Shown in pieces: positions 45,925 through 56,861 of a stretch of DNA of 64,000 nucleotides; position 1 is the first letter of the stretch, and every line of letters begins with the position of its first letter. The notes under the pieces were generated by a model, which was given only the letters and a program-made list of their open reading frames with translations, had not been told where the DNA came from and ran no database searches. The DNA comes from Henricia sp. BOLD:AAB3569. Its lineage: Eukaryota; Echinodermata; Asteroidea; Spinulosida; Echinasteridae. The stretch spans positions 1-64,000 of the forward strand of contig JBBELK010000949.1 in assembly GCA_037783545.1 (NCBI GenBank), given 5' to 3'. Made by a program: the position numbers and the translations under genes.

Positions 45925-46817
45925 GTTTCATTTGCATAATAATTCACCATCTCTGGTCTCCACCCACCATGGAGCCCAACAAGGGGATGCACAGAGCTAC
46001 TCAAAATTGATGTAGTTGCACACCAGAGATACAGAGATGGTATACTCAAGCATGACTAAATCATACTTGATTGACCCATGAGCCGCCGCTTACTATGGCT
46101 GAGGTTGGAGAAGGTTAACTAAACCTAATTGATAACAAATAGAATGAGTACTTGGAAAGTACAGTTTTTATTTAAAGTATCAAATTTATAACCTCAGCAC
46201 ATAGGGCTAGGCACGACCAGCCGTTTGATCTGAACGGGCCATTCAGACCGCTCGTCTAGATGAAATAAGGGCCAAAGAGGTGTGTTGGATATCATGGGAG
46301 CCGCAGCTCCCAGAATCCTCAACCTCCAGGATCCCGTCTTCCATCAACATGAGTCGCAACTCACGGCAAACGAGTTGCCTTCATTTTTTTGCCTCTTACG
46401 AAATGCAGGGAGGATGCAGGGTACCTATTCTAAACCCGGGTACCCATGGGGGCACTCTTTGTTGGTAGCAAAGAAGCATCTACATGGCAATCGCAAGCAT
46501 ATTTTTCAGGGAATCGAGAAGGCTTAATGAATGGTGTCATTTTCACTATTTTCCCTCCAACCATGTCGTATTTGTTTCACTATACCTCATAAATACTCTT
46601 TCAGGTAGCCGCGGTATTTCCCAAATCCAAACCTCCATTTCTGATATCGCAAAGTGAGCACCACACAAACATCGTTTTGACTTCTGCTGTAATAGACTGG
46701 TACAATGTGCTCACCACTGATTTTGACGGGTACGCACGCAAAATGCATGCATCGTTGGTACATTTAATAATAGAGACCACGACGTACTGGGACAAATCTA
46801 AAGCAGTAAGTCAAAGT
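45925..46817. other. No recognised gene, 45.9-46.8 kb
   Basis: This may include the 5' part of the LINE remnant. A repeat block near 46455-46540 matches 33.03 and 35.28 kb. No SRCR exon is present in this long intron. Confidence 0.5.
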
Positions 46818-47250
46818 ATGCAATATTATTAATAAAATGAAGCTTTTGTGGACACCGTGCGTTGCTGTTAATGTGCAGCACAGCGCCCAGATTCGATGTG
46901 CATGCATGTTGGGCGCACCACGAACACACGCATACGCACGCGTCATGGATCGAGGGAATAGATTGCGTGCATGTGCAACGCGCGCCAGAGTACAGTAATA
47001 AAAAAATACTGTACAACAGTAACAAAAGCGCATGCATTTAACCAAACAGACAAAAATCTCGCGGAAATCTTTCAAAACAAAGCTTCATTTTATATAACAA
47101 TAATAATATTGGATGTCTTTTCGGGTGATATGAGAATATACCGCACGAGTCATAAAAATACCGAACTCGCCTTCGGCTCGTTTAGTATTTTCATGACTCG
47201 TGCGCTATATTCTCTTATCACTCGAAAAGACATCCAATATTATATAAGTA
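46818..47250. mobile_element. Hairpin-plus-body element, copy 3
   Basis: The body (46818-47100) is bounded by ATAAAATGAAGCTTTTG and CAAAGCTTCATTTTAT. The adjoining hairpin (about 47105-47250) has arms GGATGTCTTTTCGGGTGAT and ATCACTCGAAAAGACATCC and a tip GCCTTCGGC at 47169-47177 (GCCGAAGGC on the other strand). It matches positions 1-415 inverted. Confidence 0.75.
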
Positions 47251-48174
47251 CCTCCGCGTGATGCACATGTGTGAAGAAGTGGGGAAATAGTAAAAACATT
47301 ATCACACTGCAGAGTTGCTGAAATGGACCAGTGAAATACCGCGACTGCCTGATGAATATTTATGAGGTACAGTAATATTAAATATAAAAACCAAAAGCAA
47401 ACCGTTTATCTGCCCTTTTAGGATGCAGCAGGGTTCTCTCTACGTACAAACATTCGTATCAGCCCGATACGGTGAAATTCCGGCCCGACACGCAAAAGAA
47501 ATTGCCGATCAACAAATTCAGCTACGTGTACATGGCAAGGTCAAAACCAGTGGAAAGGTATGGGTTGGCCCATCAGCTGTAAAGGGTTTAGGTTTTATTG
47601 GATAAAGACACAGCAAACAACAGTAATGTATAAACACACGTTGAAAAATATAGCCGGGACAAAACTGGGCAGAGAGTAAATATACATGTATGTCTGTACA
47701 TGACCGCACCACATGGAACAAAGACATGTATCGCCGAGTCACACGGGGCTTTATAGAACTGGACTGGACTGCAGTTTATCTGCTTCTTAAAAAAAGGAAC
47801 ATTCCTTTCTACAAAGGGTGGTACCGACCGTATCATAGGGGACAGAATACAGTGTGAGTCGCACATACTAGACTGAATATAATGGGTAATTTCAACTCAA
47901 TCAATTCTAACCAAAATTTTGACAGTGACATACATATGACTTTAAAAGCCGTCCAAAGTTGTCAACATTTTCACAGTTCTACAGAGTAGTATTTTTCAAG
48001 ACCCTCCTCCCTCCCTCAAATACTACTTATCAAAATTTGTTTTGTCACTACCATGAAATTTTTACCTTGCATGTAAAATCTTACGCAGCCCTCAACTCCT
48101 CTCCCCCCTTCATACGCTTTGTAAAACTATGAAAATGTTGACAACTTCAGACGGCCCTTACACAACTCCACACT
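47251..48174. repeat. Segment duplicated at 50.15-50.66 kb
   Basis: Blocks from CGTATCAGCCCGATACGG through GGTTTAGGTTTTATTGGATA to AAAATGTTGACAACTTCAG recur at 50.15-50.64 kb. A 60-codon plus-strand frame inside it is not conserved as coding. No gene is recognised. Confidence 0.6.
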
Positions 48175-48234
48175 ATATGTCACACTATATCATCCAACAT
48201 GTAATGGTTTAGTGGAGCAATTTAATTACACTTT
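48175..48234 (+). mobile_element. Integrase fragment, copy split by a MITE
   Basis: YVTLYHPTCNGLVEQFN is encoded on the plus strand and then interrupted after ACACTTTA by the Harbinger-like MITE; the rest of the fragment (AAGTCTATAAAG...) resumes at 48697. Confidence 0.55.
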
Positions 48235-48235
48235 A

Positions 48236-48693
48236 GGCTGGTACTCGTGTTAACATGAGTATACTTCTGCGCGCGCGAACGGCAAGGTTAACGACACTCG
48301 GGTCAATGAGAGTATGCTCTCACTACTCCCAGATAAATGGAGAGTGTGCTCTTACTCCTGACGAGTGCAATGCGATTTGTACGAAGATGGCGAAATGTGG
48401 GTGGGATTTTTGGTGAATTTGCTCAACGTGTCAACTGGATAACTAAAACAACAACTCACTAAGGTTTGTTTTAGACGGCATTAAAGGTTCTCATGACTTA
48501 CGGTCTGTATTTTCTTCAGTTTCTTGTGAGCAGTGAAACAGCATTTTTTGTGTAGTCATGTCAAGAGACGGCCATCTTGACTGATTGCAATTTGCGCATG
48601 TGGACTGCAGTCTTGCCGTTCGCATAATGTGACCCGAGTGCAATGCGCAAGCATTACTCGGGAGTAGCGAGAACTGTACGACCGAATGCAGCC
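48236..48693. mobile_element. Harbinger-like MITE in integrase fragment
   Basis: Termini GGCTGGTACTCG and the inverted GGCTGCATTCGG are flanked by TTA and TAA (a TTA duplication with one change). The 458-bp element is inverted relative to 28639-29104. The uninterrupted target is seen at 33.70 kb. Confidence 0.72.
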
Positions 48694-48769
48694 TAAAAGT
48701 CTATAAAGAAAAACAATGCCTTGCAATTTCACAATTGAAAACCCAACTCCTGTGCACTGTTGCACTTAC

Positions 48770-49147
48770 CTTGAGTAGATAAATCAGGGCTGACGGAAGT
48801 AGCAGCATCTGTTTGGCACACCACACCGACATCCTCAGAATGACGACAGCTTCCCGAGTTCCACAGATCCAACACACACTCCTGCAGGCTACTTTCTGTC
48901 CCTATACATTTTATGTAGCTAAGGATTGACGTGGAAGTGTCTCCTGGTCCAAACTCCGCTGTGAAAACGTCTTGTACCCCAGGGAAGCCCAGTTGCCTGC
49001 AGAGTACAGTTGCTTCTTCCTGTGACCAGTAATTATCACAGATGGTCCCCCAATCACCCCTAAAGAACATCTCAACGCGCCCACGACTAGTGTCTGGTCC
49101 ATCCACCAAGCGGACAGTTTCTGTTGTGGTGCTACCTTCATCTGTGT
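48770..49147 (-). CDS. SRCR domain D9 exon (Z type, older copy)
   Basis: A 378-nt, phase 1-1 exon encodes a Ser/Thr-rich N-terminal linker (TDEGSTTTE), an SRCR domain and a C-terminal linker (TDAATSVSPDLSTQ). Motifs are VRLVDGPD, GRVEMFFRG, WGTICDNYWS, CRQLGF, SILSYIKCIG, LQEC and CRHSEDVGVVC; six cysteines. It is the diverged paralogue of D12 and D15, differing at about half a dozen residues. The second Asp of the acidic pair is Asn here, so this copy may bind cations poorly. The acceptor is TTCCTGCAG and the donor GTAAGT. Confidence 0.9.
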
Positions 49148-49309
49148 CTGCAGGAAAATGGGCATTTTAAACTCAAATTCACTCAATACTAGGCAAACTT
49201 TTGACAAACAAATAGATTTCGGCATAATCATTGGTTAAATCGATAATTATAGCTTAGGTCGTCAACAACCAAGTTTGACCAAATCGATGCCAGCATGACA
49301 CATTTTTGT

Positions 49310-49655
49310 ACTGTGTCCGAGTGGTTTGGGTCGCCGACTCACAACACTAGGATGAAAACTTGTGGTTGCGGGTTCGAAACCCGGTCGTGGTACTGTGCCC
49401 TTGAGCAAGGTACTTAAAACACACTTGGCTCCATCGTTCGGAGTGGATGTAAAATTTGTTGGTCCAATGTGTGTTGTGTAATACACTTAAAGGATCCCAG
49501 AGCACTCTTTCATGAAGAGTAAGGGGATTCCCTGGTGTCTCTGGCCATCGGCTGCCAATGGCGCCACCCACCTATATATCTCGATGCTTAGGTGAAAGAT
49601 ACTTGTAAGATTTATGCAGCGATTAAATCCATTAAATAAAAATAAATTAATACAT
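49310..49655 (+). mobile_element. tRNA-derived SINE, copy 3
   Basis: GTGTCCGAGTGGTTTGGG, GGTTCGAAACC and GGTGTCTCTGGCCAT match the SINEs at 34.3 and 39.8 kb; the B box is better preserved here. It lies between D8 and D9, in the same place as its paralogues. Confidence 0.78.
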
Positions 49656-49755
49656 TTCTGGTGATGCATATGGTTGCCAAAACCTGAACATGTCGACCTT
49701 TTAACCAATCAGATGACAGGAATCTACGCATGAGGTATATAATATACAAATATTG

Positions 49756-50140
49756 ACTGCTTCGGATGGTATAGTAAAACTAGCCTCCCGAGGTGACCCA
49801 CGGAGCATTCTATTTTCCCGAGGCGAAGCAGAGGGAAAATAGAATACTCCGTGGGTCACCGAGGGAGGCTAGTTTTACTATACCACGAGATAAAGCAGTC
49901 AATATTTGTTTTATAACACCTCTCCCACAGATTCTGCTTAATTTTGGCTTAAATAAAAATGCATTTTTTTTTGGCATTTACTTTCCTACAGTGTCCACTG
50001 CGTTCGTACAACTGCTAGCAGTGCGTGAAGTTGTTTTTGATCAATCACGCGCGTTACGCGTAATGCAGGCGTGTTGCGCCCACACACACACGACCGAGAT
50101 CCGCGCGCGGGAGTTGCTAGGGGTATAGTACTTTTCGGAA
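49756..50140. mobile_element. Hairpin-plus-body element, copy 4
   Basis: Positions about 49756-49898 form a long hairpin: CATTCTATTTTCCC pairs with GGGAAAATAGAATA and AGTAAAACTAGCCTCC with GGAGGCTAGTTTTACT. The tip is GCGAAGC at 49823-49829. A spacer CAATATTTGTTTTATAAC leads to a body with CGCGCGTTACGCGTAATGCA, shared with 57163-57503. Confidence 0.75.
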
Positions 50141-50659
50141 TGCGATCCCCTACATACAAACGTGCGTATCGGCCCGATACGGTAAAATTCTGGCCCGACA
50201 CACAGACAAAAATTGCTGATCAAAAAATTTAGCTACATGGCAAGGTCAAAACCAGTGGAAAGGTATAGGTTAGCCCATCAGCTGTAAAGGGTTTAGGTTT
50301 TATTGGATAAAGACACAGCAAACAACAGTAATGTATAAACACACTTTGAAAAATATAGATATGGGCAGAGGGTAAATCTGTACATGACTGCACCACATGG
50401 AACAAAGACATGTATCGCCGAGTCACACGGGGCTTTATGGAACTGAACTGGGGCCAATTTCATAAAGCAGTTAAGCAAAAAAATTTGCTTAATCAAAAAT
50501 TTGTTTGCTTTATAAAAATGGGTTAATAATCAATTTTACGTCAACTTGTGTTTTTAGCAAGAATAGCAGATATCCAGCCCTCGACTCCCCTTCTCCTTCA
50601 TACGCTTTGTAAAACTGTGAAAATGTTGACAACTTCAGACGGCCCCTTAATACACAACT

Positions 50660-50921
50660 CCACACTATATGTCACACTATATCATCCAACATGTAATGGT
50701 TTAGTGGAGCAATTTAATTACACTTTAGGCTGGTACTCGTGTTAACATGAGTATACTTCTGTGCGCACAAACGGCAAGATTAACGACACTCGGGTCAATG
50801 AGAGTATGCTCTCACTACTAATAAATGGGGAGTGTGCTCTTACTCCTGACGAGTGCAATGCGATTTGTACGAAGATGGCGGAATATGGGTGGGATTTTTT
50901 GTGAATTTGCTCAACGTGTCA
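50660..50921 (+). mobile_element. Integrase fragment and truncated Harbinger-like MITE
   Basis: YVTLYHPTCNGLVEQFN at 50667-50727 is followed by the first 194 bp of the MITE seen at 48236. The MITE is then cut off and the intron sequence of the Y-Z unit (AAATAAATAAATTTCTGG) begins. Confidence 0.6.
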
Positions 50922-51070
50922 AATAAAAATAAATAAATAAATAAATTTCTGGTAATGCATATATGGTTACCAAAACCTGACCATGTCGACTATCATAGGA
51001 CCTGTATTAAGACACAGCTGTTTAATTTATATAAATCCTTATAAATAGGGCTAATAATCAAGTTGCAAAC

Positions 51071-51397
51071 CTGCTTCGCATACGACTCCAACTTCCTCCC
51101 AGTGATTACAGGAGGGTGTCGCCCAAAGACCCCAAGAGCACTCGCCAACATTGTTCTCAGTTCCAACACAGTTCAGCCATGACAGAATCGGACCGACTCC
51201 ATAGCCATATGCATGAACGCTACCATCACTAGTAACGACATCGACAAAGCCAAGTTGGCGACAGACCACTCGTGCATCATTCACATCCCAATGGTCATCA
51301 CAAATGGTTCCCCACTCGCCCTGTGAGTAGACTTCAACCCGCCCAGAGTGCGAGTTGGGACCTCCGACTAGACGCACTAGATCAGGAGCACTGGACT
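51071..51397 (-). CDS. SRCR domain D8 exon (Y type, older copy)
   Basis: A 327-nt, phase 1-1 exon encodes an SRCR domain: VRLVGGPNSHSG, GRVEVYSQG, WGTICDDHWD, CRQLGF, PILSWLNCVG, VGECSWGLW and CNHWEEVGVVC, with six cysteines. It is clearly the paralogue of D11 and D14 (same GGPNSHSGRVEVYS start and same CEAG end) but has diverged at many positions, including EE for ED near the last cysteine. The acceptor is AATTTCAG; the donor is GTTTGC, the same unusual donor used by D10, D11, D13 and D14. Confidence 0.9.
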
Positions 51398-52071
51398 CTG
51401 AAATTGTCATGTAAGTTCGAGGTCGCAGTTAATAAGGCGCAATGCAGTGCAGAAACAGTCAATGACTCATAACAGTTCTGCAACTGGCTATGCCACACCA
51501 TATCATCCCTCTGCTGTTCACCGTTTGCGCATGCGCAGCAAAACTTTTTCGCTGGGTTTTGCATATCCTATTCAATCTTTGACATCCCTTTTAATTCTTT
51601 AGTCATTTTGGCAGTGGTGTACTTGTCAACGTCCAGGTTGCCCCGATGCCTTACTTTTTTACTTGAAATGGTGCTGTTTGCCGTATTTTTAAGCCGCCAA
51701 ACATCAATATCATCCCATCAAAAAACTCGACAAAACATGACAGAAACGACATCGAATGATATGAATGACATGGTTGGATACAGCAATTTGTTTAACCTTG
51801 TTTTCCATCAAAACTTATTTGCTTATTTGGTCCTGACAGCAATTTTACAGCATATCTTCTGTCCATGGAAAGACACCGTGGCACTACCGCTGTACGATTT
51901 TTTTCCAGACATTGATCGCGTGCGCAAATCGAACAAATGCACCCACACGATGTACAATGTAGTTGAATTCTGCTAAGTACACAATGTACACGATGTACAC
52001 AACTAGCACATGAACTAACAGCGTTGTGTAACGAAAGTGCACTACATTCATCTGAGCGGGCACGTACAGTT
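51398..52071. other. Intron between D8 and linker exon, no recognised gene
   Basis: A 122-codon plus-strand frame at 51608-51976 has hydrophobic segments but no recognisable family. Short TACACAATGTACACGATGTA repeats lie near 51977. Confidence 0.45.
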
Positions 52072-52510
52072 TTTTTATTTATTTTGTTATTAAACTTTAT
52101 TTCAAGAGGGTGACCCTTACAGCTAAAAAGCTGACTTTAAAGGGGCCCTCAAATACATGTACACATAAAACAATAAACATTACACATTTATATTGCACAC
52201 CTATAGTTTGAGAACCAAACATATCAGAGACAGAAACAGACACACAAACAAGATACAAGTAACAAACAACACACAATAAGTTGCACTTCACACCCCTCAG
52301 GAGCAGCTAATAGCATAAAACAAACACTTGAAAGACAATCAATAATAATTATTGATCATCCCTCAAGTATTGTTTTAGTTTGGCTTTAAATGTGACATAT
52401 GAAGAAGCATTGCGAATGTCACATGGAAGTGAGTTAAGACTCTTGTAACAAAAGCCGAACTCTTGGCAAGATGAAGTGGCCTTGAGATTGTGACCTTGTA
52501 GTCATATTTC
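52072..52510 (-). pseudogene. LINE ORF2 C-terminus and 3' UTR, 5'-truncated
   Basis: On the minus strand FGFCYKSLNSLPCDIRNASS is followed by TFKAKLKQYL and TAA at 52349-52351. The pattern (SLP-x-x-IR-x-SS-x-x-FK-x-x-LK-x-YL) is the usual end of non-LTR reverse transcriptase ORF2. About 275 bp of 3' UTR and an A/T-rich tail follow. Only the last 50 codons remain. Confidence 0.65.
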
Positions 52511-52594
52511 ATGATATTTACAGTATGTCAATGTATGAAAGGATTTGGCGCATGCGCAACGTGACACAGCCCAATTCCTGTGCACTGCACGTAC

Positions 52595-52654
52595 CTTGTG
52601 GCTGTGCATTGCCTCCCTCCTGTGATCCGCTATCAACTTCCCCACTGTCTATTT
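52595..52654 (-). CDS. Candidate 60-nt linker exon between D7 and D8
   Basis: A strong acceptor (TGCCTTCCTGCAG) is followed by exactly 60 nt and the donor GTACGTG. In phase 1 the exon is open and encodes a short Ser/Gly/Gln/Asp-rich peptide including DSGEVDSGSQEGG. It keeps the phase 1-1 pattern of all neighbouring exons. Composition and size fit an interdomain linker; D9, D12 and D15 carry comparable Ser/Thr-rich tails within their own exons. Transcript evidence is lacking, and chance AG/GT pairs of this size do occur, so this is tentative. Confidence 0.5.
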
Positions 52655-52888
52655 CTGCAGGAAGGCAATCAGGTTACACGATTCATTATCCACATCGACT
52701 CAATCTCATCTTGGAATGGAATACACCTTTTTTTTTTTTGTATATTTTGGTGCCACCATGTTCTGTGTGTAAGGTTTATCATGTTCAATTTTGTTAATAA
52801 TTGGTAGCTTCCAAGACTGATTCTTTACTGTTTAGAACATAAAAAAAACCAAGTGTGGGATGAGAAAGAAATCATTTGCTCCTCATTT

Positions 52889-53190
52889 GGATTTTAAAGC
52901 CCGACACCTCCGACTCTCCGAGCAGATGATCTACCAGCTGAGCTTTGAGGCACAGTGGTATACTCCCTAAGGTTTTCCCCAAAACATCTGACACACTGGA
53001 CAGATGCTCTACCAGCTAAGCTATGAGTGACAGTGGCATACTCTCTCAAGTTTTTCCCAAGACCTCCGACACACCGGGCAGATGCTCTACCAGCTGAGCT
53101 ATGAGGCACAGTGGTATACTCCCTCAGGTTTCCCCCTAGACCTCTGACACACCGGGCAGATACTCTACCATGTATGAGCTAGAGTGGTTT
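52889..53190 (-). repeat. Second tRNA-like tandem array, 4 units
   Basis: Read on the minus strand, each unit has CTCATAGCTCAGCTGGTAGA-like and GTGTGTCGGAGGTCTTGGG-like blocks, the same repeat as 30213-31870 but in the opposite orientation, about 75 bp apart. Confidence 0.8.
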
Positions 53191-53498
53191 ACTCTCTCTT
53201 GTTCCCCTAAGAACATTTTCTTTTGGTGCTGCGTGGAGACACTCGGCAAAAAAAGTATGAGTAGAGGTAATTTTTCTTAGGCACAGTCTAGCAATGTCAC
53301 CAATTTCACAATTTTATAAAGAGTAAATATTTCAATATCCCTCCTCCCCGAAATACTACTTATCAATATTTTTCTGTCAGTACCATAAAATGTCAGCATT
53401 TTACAGCACATAAAATCCTATGTGGCCTTGGAATCTCCTCCCCCTTCCTACTCTTTATAGAACTGTGAAAATGTTGACAGCTTTGGGCGACCCCTTAC

Positions 53499-53822
53499 TA
53501 GTTGGTTCACAGATGACTCCAGCATCTTCACTATGCACGCAGTTGGTATCCCACCAGTTGTTAGCTTCGCAATCTTCCAGTCGCTCTTCGGAGCCAGTGC
53601 ACACCACTTCGTCCAGCAGAATGGAGCCTGTACCGGGACCAAATTCCCTTTTGGTAGCAAGCCTATCCACACCAGTGTAGCCCAATTGTTGGCACACCAC
53701 AGTCGCATCATCCATATCCCAACCGTCATTGCAGACTGTGCCAAACTCTCCTTCGTGGTAAATCTCAACACGGCCAGCGTTGGGTTCTGTGCCACCCACG
53801 AGGCGAAGTGTGACCTCAGGTT
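53499..53822 (-). CDS. SRCR domain D7 exon
   Basis: A 324-nt, phase 1-1 exon encodes a whole SRCR domain: [53 protein letters not shown] and CVHSEDAGVIC. Six cysteines are kept. Two core changes stand out: the first Trp of WGTVC is Phe, and the first Asp of CDD is Asn. The acceptor is AATCTCAG and the donor GTAAGG. The sequence just downstream of this donor (AAAATGTTGACA) recurs near 48.14 and 50.62 kb beside integrase-like fragments, showing that the flank of this exon has also been copied. Confidence 0.9.
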
Positions 53823-53911
53823 CTGAGATTTGAAAACAAAATACAGCTTTAAATTTCACAAATGCTACTTTACAAGATGTAGAGAAAACTGTGGCATGAG
53901 AGAATATATGT

Positions 53912-54242
53912 GTAGTCGAGTCCCCACTTTCCGTGCCCGAGTCCAAATCTGAGTCTTGGTGTCCGAGTCTTTGGTGACCGAGTCAGAGTCCTTGAGTCTG
54001 TGTCCAGCATACGTTTTATAAGTTTATTCACAAGTCTATCACAAGTCCAGAGCCGATAAAAAACAAGTCCGTGACCAGTCCCGCACAAGTCCATCACAAT
54101 GTAACAAGAAGCAAAGCATGAACACGCACAAAAGAATGCCTTTGTTGGAGTTCATTTGAATAGCTTGTGACTTGAATTAAGACTCAGGGACTTGAGGTGG
54201 TCTTATGAAGGCTTGTGAGGACTTGTGATGGACTCGACTGTA
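53912..54242. mobile_element. GAGTC/CAAGTCC-repeat element
   Basis: AGTCGAGTCC and GGACTCGACT form the ends. The interior repeats CGAGTC, CAAGTCC and CACAAGTCC many times, partly as inverted copies. It lies in the intron between D6 and D7. Confidence 0.6.
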
Positions 54243-54291
54243 ACCCTGCTGTATGGAAACTTCATTTTATACATGGAAAACTTTTGTTTAC

Positions 54292-54627
54292 CAGGATCCC
54301 TTCTGCAAATGACAGCTGCATCTTCTGCGTGGCCGCAATTGTGATTCTTCCATCCGCTGCTTCCACAGTCCTCAATTCGAGTCTCGGTAGTTCCACAGTT
54401 GACTTCGTCCAACATGATAAGGCCCGTGCCTCTTCCGAATACCGACGGGTCCAGGATGCGGTATGCGCCATTTGTAAAGCCCAACTGCCGGCAAACCACG
54501 TCGCCATCAGACATGTCCCACCCATCATCGCAAATGGTGCCCCACTCGCTGTCGTAATAAACCTCAACGCGACCAGCATTTTCTCGACTGTTGGGGCCGG
54601 CTAAGCGAACTGTCGGTGCATCGGGAT
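54292..54627 (-). CDS. SRCR domain D6 exon
   Basis: A 336-nt, phase 1-1 exon encodes a whole SRCR domain: TVRLAGPNS, GRVEVYYDS, WGTICDDGWD, CRQLGF, IMLDEVNCG, IEDCGSSGW and CGHAEDAAVIC, with six cysteines. The acceptor is CTCCAG; the donor is GTAAAC. The domain carries Met-Ser-Asp-Gly where its neighbours have DA before the second cysteine. The intron towards D7 contains a mobile element built of GAGTC/CAAGTCC repeats that ends about 50 bp from this donor. Confidence 0.9.
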
Positions 54628-55395
54628 CTGGAGTAGAAGGAAGGGTACATTCTATAAAAGTTGGGACTTAAATCAAAATGTTTAAATGTTTAGTTTTGAT
54701 TTTACAATCTGGTTTCACATTTGGAAACCATATATTCGAAACTAATGGAACAAAAAAATTGATCCCTTATTTTCAATTGGAAACACCATCATGAAAATGC
54801 GTGTGAAGGCAGTTTACGGAAATTGAATCTAAGCAAGAAAGATGCATTTATTTTTGCTAGTTTGCCAAAGCGCAAGATACAGTAGCACTATGATCCAACG
54901 AAATGTAAAAGTGCCGAACTTCTGTGTTTGCTAGACCAGCAATCAAGAAAAAGATCAAACAGACAATACGTCTTTTGGGTGTAGACTTGCCATGTGTCAG
55001 TGTTTTGCTCATTTTAGTACTTTGGCACTTGTGAAATGCAGGGATCAAATTTTGAATTTTAAAAAATCTGAATATTCGGATTTCGAGATCTTTAGTTCTT
55101 CCCAGCACTGCCTTTGAATTTTGTGTAGTTTAACTTTATTGAAAAAAATCATTTTTAAAAAATTTGTTAAAAATACTCAAACCTAAAATAGGTGTTTGAA
55201 AGGTGCTTAAAGCAGAAATTCAAAGTTCTAAACATCAATTTTGAAGTTCCAATCCTCTCTTTACAAGTTAAAAACAAGATTTTTGAGTCACACAAGGACA
55301 AACATTGACTTCGATCACACTGCTTCTCGAAAATACTGAATATGAAATATAGCAATTATTTTTTTGAGGGTGATAATAATGCTTCTACTTGCCAC
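54628..55395. other. Intron between D5 and D6, AT-rich, no gene
   Basis: No exon or bounded repeat is recognised in this stretch. Confidence 0.5.
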
Positions 55396-55713
55396 GTGTT
55401 TCCCGGCAAACGACTGCTGTGTCCTCCGAGTGCGAACAATCGTTCACGCCCCAGTCAGCTCTATCACACCCCTCCAGCTTTTCTTCGTCGCCGCGGCATG
55501 CCATTTCGTCCATCAGAATGGGTCCCTTCCCCTGTCCCACTGAAGCCGACCGCACTGCTCCCCGTGTGTAGCCCAGCTGCTTGCATGTCACGTTGGCATC
55601 ACTCATGTCCCAGCTGTCGTCACAGATGGTCCCCCATTCCCCCCGGTAATAGACTTCCACACGGCCCATGTTTGCTGCGCTGCCATCGGCCAAGCGAACA
55701 GTCACCACAGGAT
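55396..55713 (-). CDS. SRCR domain D5 exon (weak donor)
   Basis: A 318-nt exon encodes an SRCR domain: TVRLADGS, GRVEVYYRG, WGTICDDSWD, CKQLGY, PILMDEMACRG, LEGCDRADWG and CSHSEDTAVVC. Six cysteines are present. The stretch between CKQLGY and the middle motif is shorter than in its neighbours. The acceptor is CCCCAG. The only phase-1 donor is GTGGCA, a poor match; a GTAGAA eleven bases further on would change phase, and the reading frame meets TAG there. The donor assignment is therefore the least secure of the series. If no splicing occurred here the protein would end three codons later. Confidence 0.82.
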
Positions 55714-56381
55714 CTGGGGCCAATTTCATTTTTTTATTTTATTAAGCATAGAATGAAAATTTGCTTGAGCATGAGCGTATTTAATAATACGTGTTGTGCT
55801 AAGCACGCCGTCATACGTTCATCGTCTGCTTTGCTTCCGTCAACATCAAAATTTCAAATACCGTCATCAGTAATGTATTCATTTTGGGATGACTGTCGCT
55901 ACCACAAACAACCCTTGCCTGTCGCCGACTGAGATATTTCAACAACAGCTGAAAATTGTGTATCTGTTGGATTATATGTCCTGTATTTTGCCGAGTATGG
56001 CGACAAAAAAGATAACATCGCGTTAGTAAAAAATCGGTGGGTTAGCTTGCAGTTAAAGGTATTAAGTGGATTTTGTTTTAACCAACTGTACCAATCATAT
56101 AAAATACCTCCCCAAAATACCATCCATGGGAAGAAAACAAGAATTTTGCAATCTCCAATTTGGATGTGGAATCAAAAAGGTTGGTATAATTACAGCACTG
56201 ATTTATGGAACCAGACATTTAGTTTACAAAACAGGGGTTTTTTTTATTGTTTTTTTTTACAATATCCTTTAAAATATACGGATTGAGCATGCACAAATTC
56301 AGTATGGTAATGAGAAAATTTATGACAAATGATATGGTATTAAAATATGATCTGGACACACTCTTTTAATCATGTACCTAC
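55714..56381. other. Intron between D4 and D5, no gene
   Basis: The sequence is AT-rich with long T runs. No SRCR motif or bounded element is recognised. Confidence 0.5.
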
Positions 56382-56714
56382 CCGATTGAGGTTGACATAC
56401 TACTGCAGCATCTAGATCATGACTACAGGTTGATGTTTCCATTGAGAATGAACACTCTTCAATGGTTGATTCTGTACCGACACACCCAATGTCAGTTACC
56501 AGAATAGGGCCAGTGGCTTCCTTAAACGTTGTCCCTGGTATCGCAGATACAGCAGGCCCCTTGAACCCCAGTTGACGACACACAACGTCAGCATCTGATT
56601 GGTCCCAGTTGGTGTTACAAACGGTCCCCCAGGTACCATTGCGATAGACCTCAACACGGCCAAGGTGTTCTGCCTCGCCACCAGCGAGACGCAGGGTGAC
56701 TTGGGGTTCTGGTT
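56382..56714 (-). CDS. SRCR domain D4 exon (acidic site altered)
   Basis: A 333-nt, phase 1-1 exon encodes a whole SRCR domain: TLRLAGGE, GRVEVYRNG, WGTVCNTNWD, CRQLGF, PILVTDIGCVG, IEEC, TCSHDLDAAVVC. Six cysteines are kept. The Asp-Asp pair that normally follows the first cysteine is Asn-Thr, LDD/LDE in the middle is VTD, and the ED before the last cysteine is LD. These are the acidic positions used for cation binding in characterised SRCR domains, so D4 may have lost that site. The acceptor is TTCTTTAG, with an in-frame alternative AG six bases further in; the donor is GTAGGT. Confidence 0.88.
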
Positions 56715-56861
56715 CTAAAGAATTTGGAAATCACATTATTATGAAATCAATCAAATGTTCAGTTTAATCAAAACTTGGAAATTCCTTTTGTAACTAAATT
56801 GACATCGAAATATTCACATAACAGCTTCACTTTTTTTTATTGCTCACTGGTATAATTAAAG

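Noticed and set aside
51608..51976. Plus-strand frame of 122 codons with hydrophobic segments.
   Set aside because: There is no recognised family, no splice context and no copy elsewhere to support it. It is left as unannotated intron.
53120..53420. Possible extra SRCR exon between the linker exon and D7.
   Set aside because: No WGTVC, CRQLG or ED-GV motif is visible in any frame; the stretch is mostly tRNA-like repeat.
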